Assembly: GCA_913054205.1 (NCBI GenBank)
Contig: CAJXJM010000090.1
Location: forward strand, 1 to 8,295
Source of the DNA: an uncultured Rhodospirillaceae bacterium
GTDB lineage: Bacteria; Pseudomonadota; Alphaproteobacteria; Rhodospirillales; UBA2165
Direction of reading: 5' to 3'
Length of the DNA: 8,295 bases
Shown here: piece after piece, positions 5,743 to 8,295 of the stretch
Position numbering within the stretch: the first letter of the stretch is position 1
Layout of the letters: the number at the start of each line of letters is the position of its first letter
Notes under the pieces: model-generated
What the model saw: only the letters and a program-made list of their open reading frames with translations
Told to the model about the DNA's origin: nothing
Database searches by the model: none
Program-made: the position numbers and the translations under genes

Positions 5743-7050
5743 ATGGTTGCGTCTTTTACCATCGTCGGAGCCGGCCCGTCCGGAATGTATGCCGCCGACG
5801 CGTTACTTAAAAACTTTCCAGATTGTCAAATCGATGTGTTTGATAAAATTCCAACGCCTTTTGGCCTAATTCGATTTGGCGTTGCGCCGGATCACTTCAA
5901 AACGAAGAACACAGCTCGCCAATTTGCCCGCACGCTTGAGCTTGATCAGGTGCGCTATCTCGGCAATGTTGAAATTGGACGAGATCTTTCTGTTGAAGAA
6001 CTTAAAGAAAATTATGACGCCGTAATTATGTCGATTGGCGCTTATAACGACCGCAAGCTGGGCATTCCCGGGGAGGATTTACCCGGCGTTTATGGTGCCT
6101 GCGCCTTTGTCGGCTGGTATAACGGTCATCCGGACTACCGCGATCTTAATCCTTTATTGGATGGCACCGGCGCAGCTGTCATTGGCATCGGTAATGTTGC
6201 TCTTGATGTCTGCCGGGTGATTTCCAAGACCCGCGCTGAAATGGACGATTCTGATATCTGTGCGCATGCCCTTGATAGCATTCAAGATATGCCTGTTGAG
6301 AACGTCCATATGTTTGGTCGCCGCGGTCCTGTTGAGGCTGGTTTTACACCCAAAGAGCTGGGCGAAACGCGTGATCTTGAACGCTGCGCCGCAATTGTCG
6401 ATGGCGGTCAAATTCCGGATGAAGTTGAGGGTGAATTTGAAGGCCGCGAAAAAGGCATCAAAGAAAAAAACCTTAACATTTTGCGCGAGCTTGCCGCTCA
6501 AGATAAACCTGAAAAATCGGTCAAAATGCATTTTCAGTTTTATGCCTCGCCAGTGGAAATTTTGGGAACAGACCGTGTTGAAGGCATTCGTTTGGAGCGC
6601 ACCGAAGTTGTCGATGGCCGCGCTGTCGCCACGGGCGAGACTTTCGATGTGCCGTGCTGCTCGGTGATTACTGCAATTGGCTATTACGCCGATCCACCTG
6701 AAGGATTGCCGCTTAACGGCGCAACAATTGAAAACGAGGCTGGCCGTGTGAGCGATAATGTTTATGTCGTCGGCTGGGCCAAACGCGGCCCGAGTGGCAC
6801 AATCCCAACAAACGGCCCAGATTCTCGCGACGTCGTTGATCTTCTAACCGAAGATTTAAATAAGGCCGACGTAGAAATTGGCCGGCCTGGCGGAACCGCT
6901 ATCGATGCTCTGCTGTCTTCTCGTGATATCCGCACGGTTTCCTTCAACGAGGTCTTGAAAATTAGAGACGCCGAAATCGCTCGGGCCGTCGATGGCCATC
7001 CTTGGGAAAAATTCACCCGCATCAGCGAAATGCTGGCTGTGCTAGATTGA
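5743..7050 (+). CDS. Ferredoxin/adrenodoxin-type NADPH reductase (FAD)
   Basis: This 435-residue flavoprotein moves electrons between NADPH and a ferredoxin, as mitochondrial adrenodoxin reductase and bacterial FprA do. The FAD site is GAGPSG at residues 9-14, followed by the family segment PTPFGLIRFGVAPDH. The NADPH domain shows GIGNVALDVCRV (148-159) and FGRRGP, where R193 and R194 match the residues that hold the 2'-phosphate of NADPH. GWAKRGPSGTIPTNGPDS near residue 344 is the conserved FAD-contacting end. It is slightly shorter than typical members (about 450-460). GGGG at 5727-5730 lies 12 bases before the ATG, somewhat far for a ribosome binding site. No ferredoxin or cytochrome P450 gene is visible nearby, so the electron acceptor is unknown. 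A palindrome upstream may be a control site. Confidence 0.92.
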   Translation: MVASFTIVGAGPSGMYAADALLKNFPDCQIDVFDKIPTPFGLIRFGVAPDHFKTKNTARQFARTLELDQVRYLGNVEIGRDLSVEELKENYDAVIMSIGAYNDRKLGIPGEDLPGVYGACAFVGWYNGHPDYRDLNPLLDGTGAAVIGIGNVALDVCRVISKTRAEMDDSDICAHALDSIQDMPVENVHMFGRRGPVEAGFTPKELGETRDLERCAAIVDGGQIPDEVEGEFEGREKGIKEKNLNILRELAAQDKPEKSVKMHFQFYASPVEILGTDRVEGIRLERTEVVDGRAVATGETFDVPCCSVITAIGYYADPPEGLPLNGATIENEAGRVSDNVYVVGWAKRGPSGTIPTNGPDSRDVVDLLTEDLNKADVEIGRPGGTAIDALLSSRDIRTVSFNEVLKIRDAEIARAVDGHPWEKFTRISEMLAVLD

Positions 7051-7071
7051 TGCAATCCTATGCTAGATTGA
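7040..7071. repeat. Short direct repeat at the end of the reductase gene
   Basis: TGCTAGATTGA occurs at 7040-7050 and again at 7061-7071, 21 bases apart. The first copy contains the last two codons and stop of the reductase gene. The second lies in the gap before the small membrane-protein gene. It looks like a local tandem duplication of the gene end. Confidence 0.6.
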
Positions 7072-7074
7072 CCC

Positions 7075-7404
7075 ATGCTTGAGTGGTATGTCCTTGCGAT
7101 TATAGGTTTCTCCCTCGGATTTGATCAACACCGGACCGTCTTAACGTCCGGCATCGCCTTTCCTTCCTTCGGTCTTACCCCCGTCTTATTTGATGCGTCC
7201 GCCTGGGTTGGCGGCATGTCGGCAATTGCCATGCTCATCGCTGGCTTTTTCTTTGGTTCCTGGTGGTGGCCGTTCCTTGCGATGGCGATCGGCACCGGGA
7301 CCAATTATTGCGGCCGCACGGTGATCCCGATGGAGTTTCGCTGGGCGGTATCGATGGCCGGCACGCTTATCGGCATCGGCGCAACAATCGTATTTTTTAG
7401 ATAG
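7075..7404 (+). CDS. Small hydrophobic membrane protein, unrecognised
   Basis: This 109-residue protein is not one I recognise. It is strongly hydrophobic with likely membrane segments at about residues 4-19, 43-75 (long enough for two passes) and 90-107. No signal cleavage site is evident. FFFGSWWWP at about 58-66 and GTGTNYCGRTVIP at about 72-86 are its most distinctive stretches. It begins 24 bases after the reductase stop on the same strand and may be read from the same transcript, though no good Shine-Dalgarno sequence precedes the ATG. Its last 8 bases overlap the end of prmA on the opposite strand. The composition and length suggest a real gene, but nothing gives a function. Confidence 0.65.
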   Translation: MLEWYVLAIIGFSLGFDQHRTVLTSGIAFPSFGLTPVLFDASAWVGGMSAIAMLIAGFFFGSWWWPFLAMAIGTGTNYCGRTVIPMEFRWAVSMAGTLIGIGATIVFFR

Positions 7405-8269
7405 GCTTCTTCATCACCAGCGTGATCCACTCGCCCAGCTCTACACGCCTATAGAGCCTGAGGCCTTGCTGGTGATGAGCGGATATGATGCGATTGGCAT
7501 CGCTCAGCAACAGACCCGATAACACTGCCCATCCGCCCGGCTTGAGCTGTCGGCCTAAATCTTTTGCCATTCGGACCAGAGGCCTCGCTAAAATATTGCT
7601 GACAATAAGATCATAGCGTTGCTTTCGCACCTCGGGATGATCATAGCCCGGCGCGCACAAACTCCGCACATAACGTGAGACTTGGTTGATCTCAGCATTT
7701 TCGTGGGTCACCTCGGTTGAAATCGGATCAATGTCAGTTGCCACAATGGGAATGCGCCAACGCTTCGCCAGCGCAATAGCCAAAATGCCGGAGCCACAGC
7801 CCATGTCCAAAGCCGATCTTATCTTCAAATGACCCATTTGATTGAGCGCAAGCAGACAGCCTTTTGTCGAGCCATGGTCACCAGAGCCAAAGGCGGCGCC
7901 CGCCGGGACTTTTAATCCAATATGTCCATTGGGGATCGGGTCTCGATATTCAGGATCGTGCACAAAAAACCGTCCCGCGGAAATCGGTGGAAATTGTTTA
8001 AGATTGTCCATGATCCAATCGCGCACCGGCATCTGCTCAAATTTAATATCTGGTGCAGGAAGTTTCAAAGCTTCTGCGGTAGTCCGGATCGTCAGCAAAA
8101 TGGCTTCTTCGTTGGGTGGCGTTTCGCAAAACCCCAAGACTTGAGCTGTGACCAATTCTTCCACAGCCGTCCAGGACACAGAAGCGACATGAGGCTCCAA
8201 GGCTTCGGCGAAGGCGTCACCTGCCTCGCGCGGTATTTCAATGGTTACGCGATGGAAAGTATCAACCAC
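7397..8269 (-). CDS. prmA: Ribosomal protein L11 methyltransferase
   Basis: This 290-residue SAM-dependent enzyme trimethylates ribosomal protein L11. The N-terminal L11-recognition domain (about 1-90) is followed by a linker and the Rossmann methyltransferase domain. PAGAAFGSGDHGSTKGCL, ALDMGCGSGILAIALAKR (SAM-binding motif I), VATDIDPISTEVTHENAEIN (motif II) and LIVSNILARPL (the catalytic-region NILA motif) are all present in order. Length is normal for PrmA. The start is a GTG at 8269; an in-frame TAG lies three codons upstream and no ATG with family-like sequence follows, so this is the best start, although no clear ribosome binding site is seen. The gene converges on the small membrane-protein gene with an 8-base overlap. 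Confidence 0.95.
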   Translation of the reverse strand: MVDTFHRVTIEIPREAGDAFAEALEPHVASVSWTAVEELVTAQVLGFCETPPNEEAILLTIRTTAEALKLPAPDIKFEQMPVRDWIMDNLKQFPPISAGRFFVHDPEYRDPIPNGHIGLKVPAGAAFGSGDHGSTKGCLLALNQMGHLKIRSALDMGCGSGILAIALAKRWRIPIVATDIDPISTEVTHENAEINQVSRYVRSLCAPGYDHPEVRKQRYDLIVSNILARPLVRMAKDLGRQLKPGGWAVLSGLLLSDANRIISAHHQQGLRLYRRVELGEWITLVMKKPI

Positions 8270-8295
8270 GAAGAGCTAAGCAGGATCGACAAAAC

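Noticed and set aside
1..8295. tRNA-Sec (selC), other RNA genes, CRISPR array or mobile element
   Set aside because: Read on both strands by eye, no cloverleaf, regular repeat-spacer pattern, transposase or terminal inverted repeats were found.

Overview
The window looks like a compact stretch of chromosome from a bacterium with moderate GC content. An alphaproteobacterium, possibly marine, fits best. The reasons are the adrenodoxin-reductase-type ferredoxin reductase, the style of the PhhB, PcaF-like and PrmA proteins, and a caspase-like gene. This is inferred from protein character only and no species can be named. There are no rRNA or tRNA genes, CRISPR arrays or insertion sequences that I can see. 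Most coding sequences are tightly packed, and several convergent neighbours abut or overlap at their stop codons.

Left part (1-1740): the last codons of a short-chain dehydrogenase on the + strand run into the end of the most notable gene, a minus-strand selenoprotein of the iodothyronine deiodinase family (73-762). A conventional annotation would break it into two ORFs at an in-frame TGA (463-465). Read through as selenocysteine, it gives one 229-residue thioredoxin-fold protein with the deiodinase active site (Sec followed by PPF, then an EAHP..GW motif 30-37 residues later). A stem-loop with a GU in its apical loop lies just downstream of the TGA, where a bacterial SECIS element is expected. 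A VOC/glyoxalase-fold protein is transcribed divergently from it. Next comes a minus-strand pterin-4a-carbinolamine dehydratase (phhB).

Middle (1730-3231): a minus-strand caspase-like (peptidase C14) gene with signal peptide, beta-rich N-terminal domain, coiled coil and caspase domain. It is broken: two one-base shifts at A-runs and a deletion that removes the catalytic-cysteine segment. Its neighbours have intact frames, so this looks like a true pseudogene.

Right part (3433-8269): four + strand genes encode a 3-oxoadipyl-CoA-type thiolase, a D-2-hydroxyacid dehydrogenase, a ferredoxin/adrenodoxin-type NADPH reductase and a small unrecognised membrane protein. A minus-strand ribosomal protein L11 methyltransferase (prmA) converges on them. 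The thiolase and dehydrogenase are 28 bases apart and probably form an operon. The reductase follows a 119-base gap holding a perfect 12-base palindrome.

Functionally, the neighbourhood leans toward aromatic and redox metabolism (PhhB, PcaF-like thiolase, ferredoxin reductase, VOC protein). Whether the deiodinase-like selenoprotein takes part, for example in reductive dehalogenation, is speculation.
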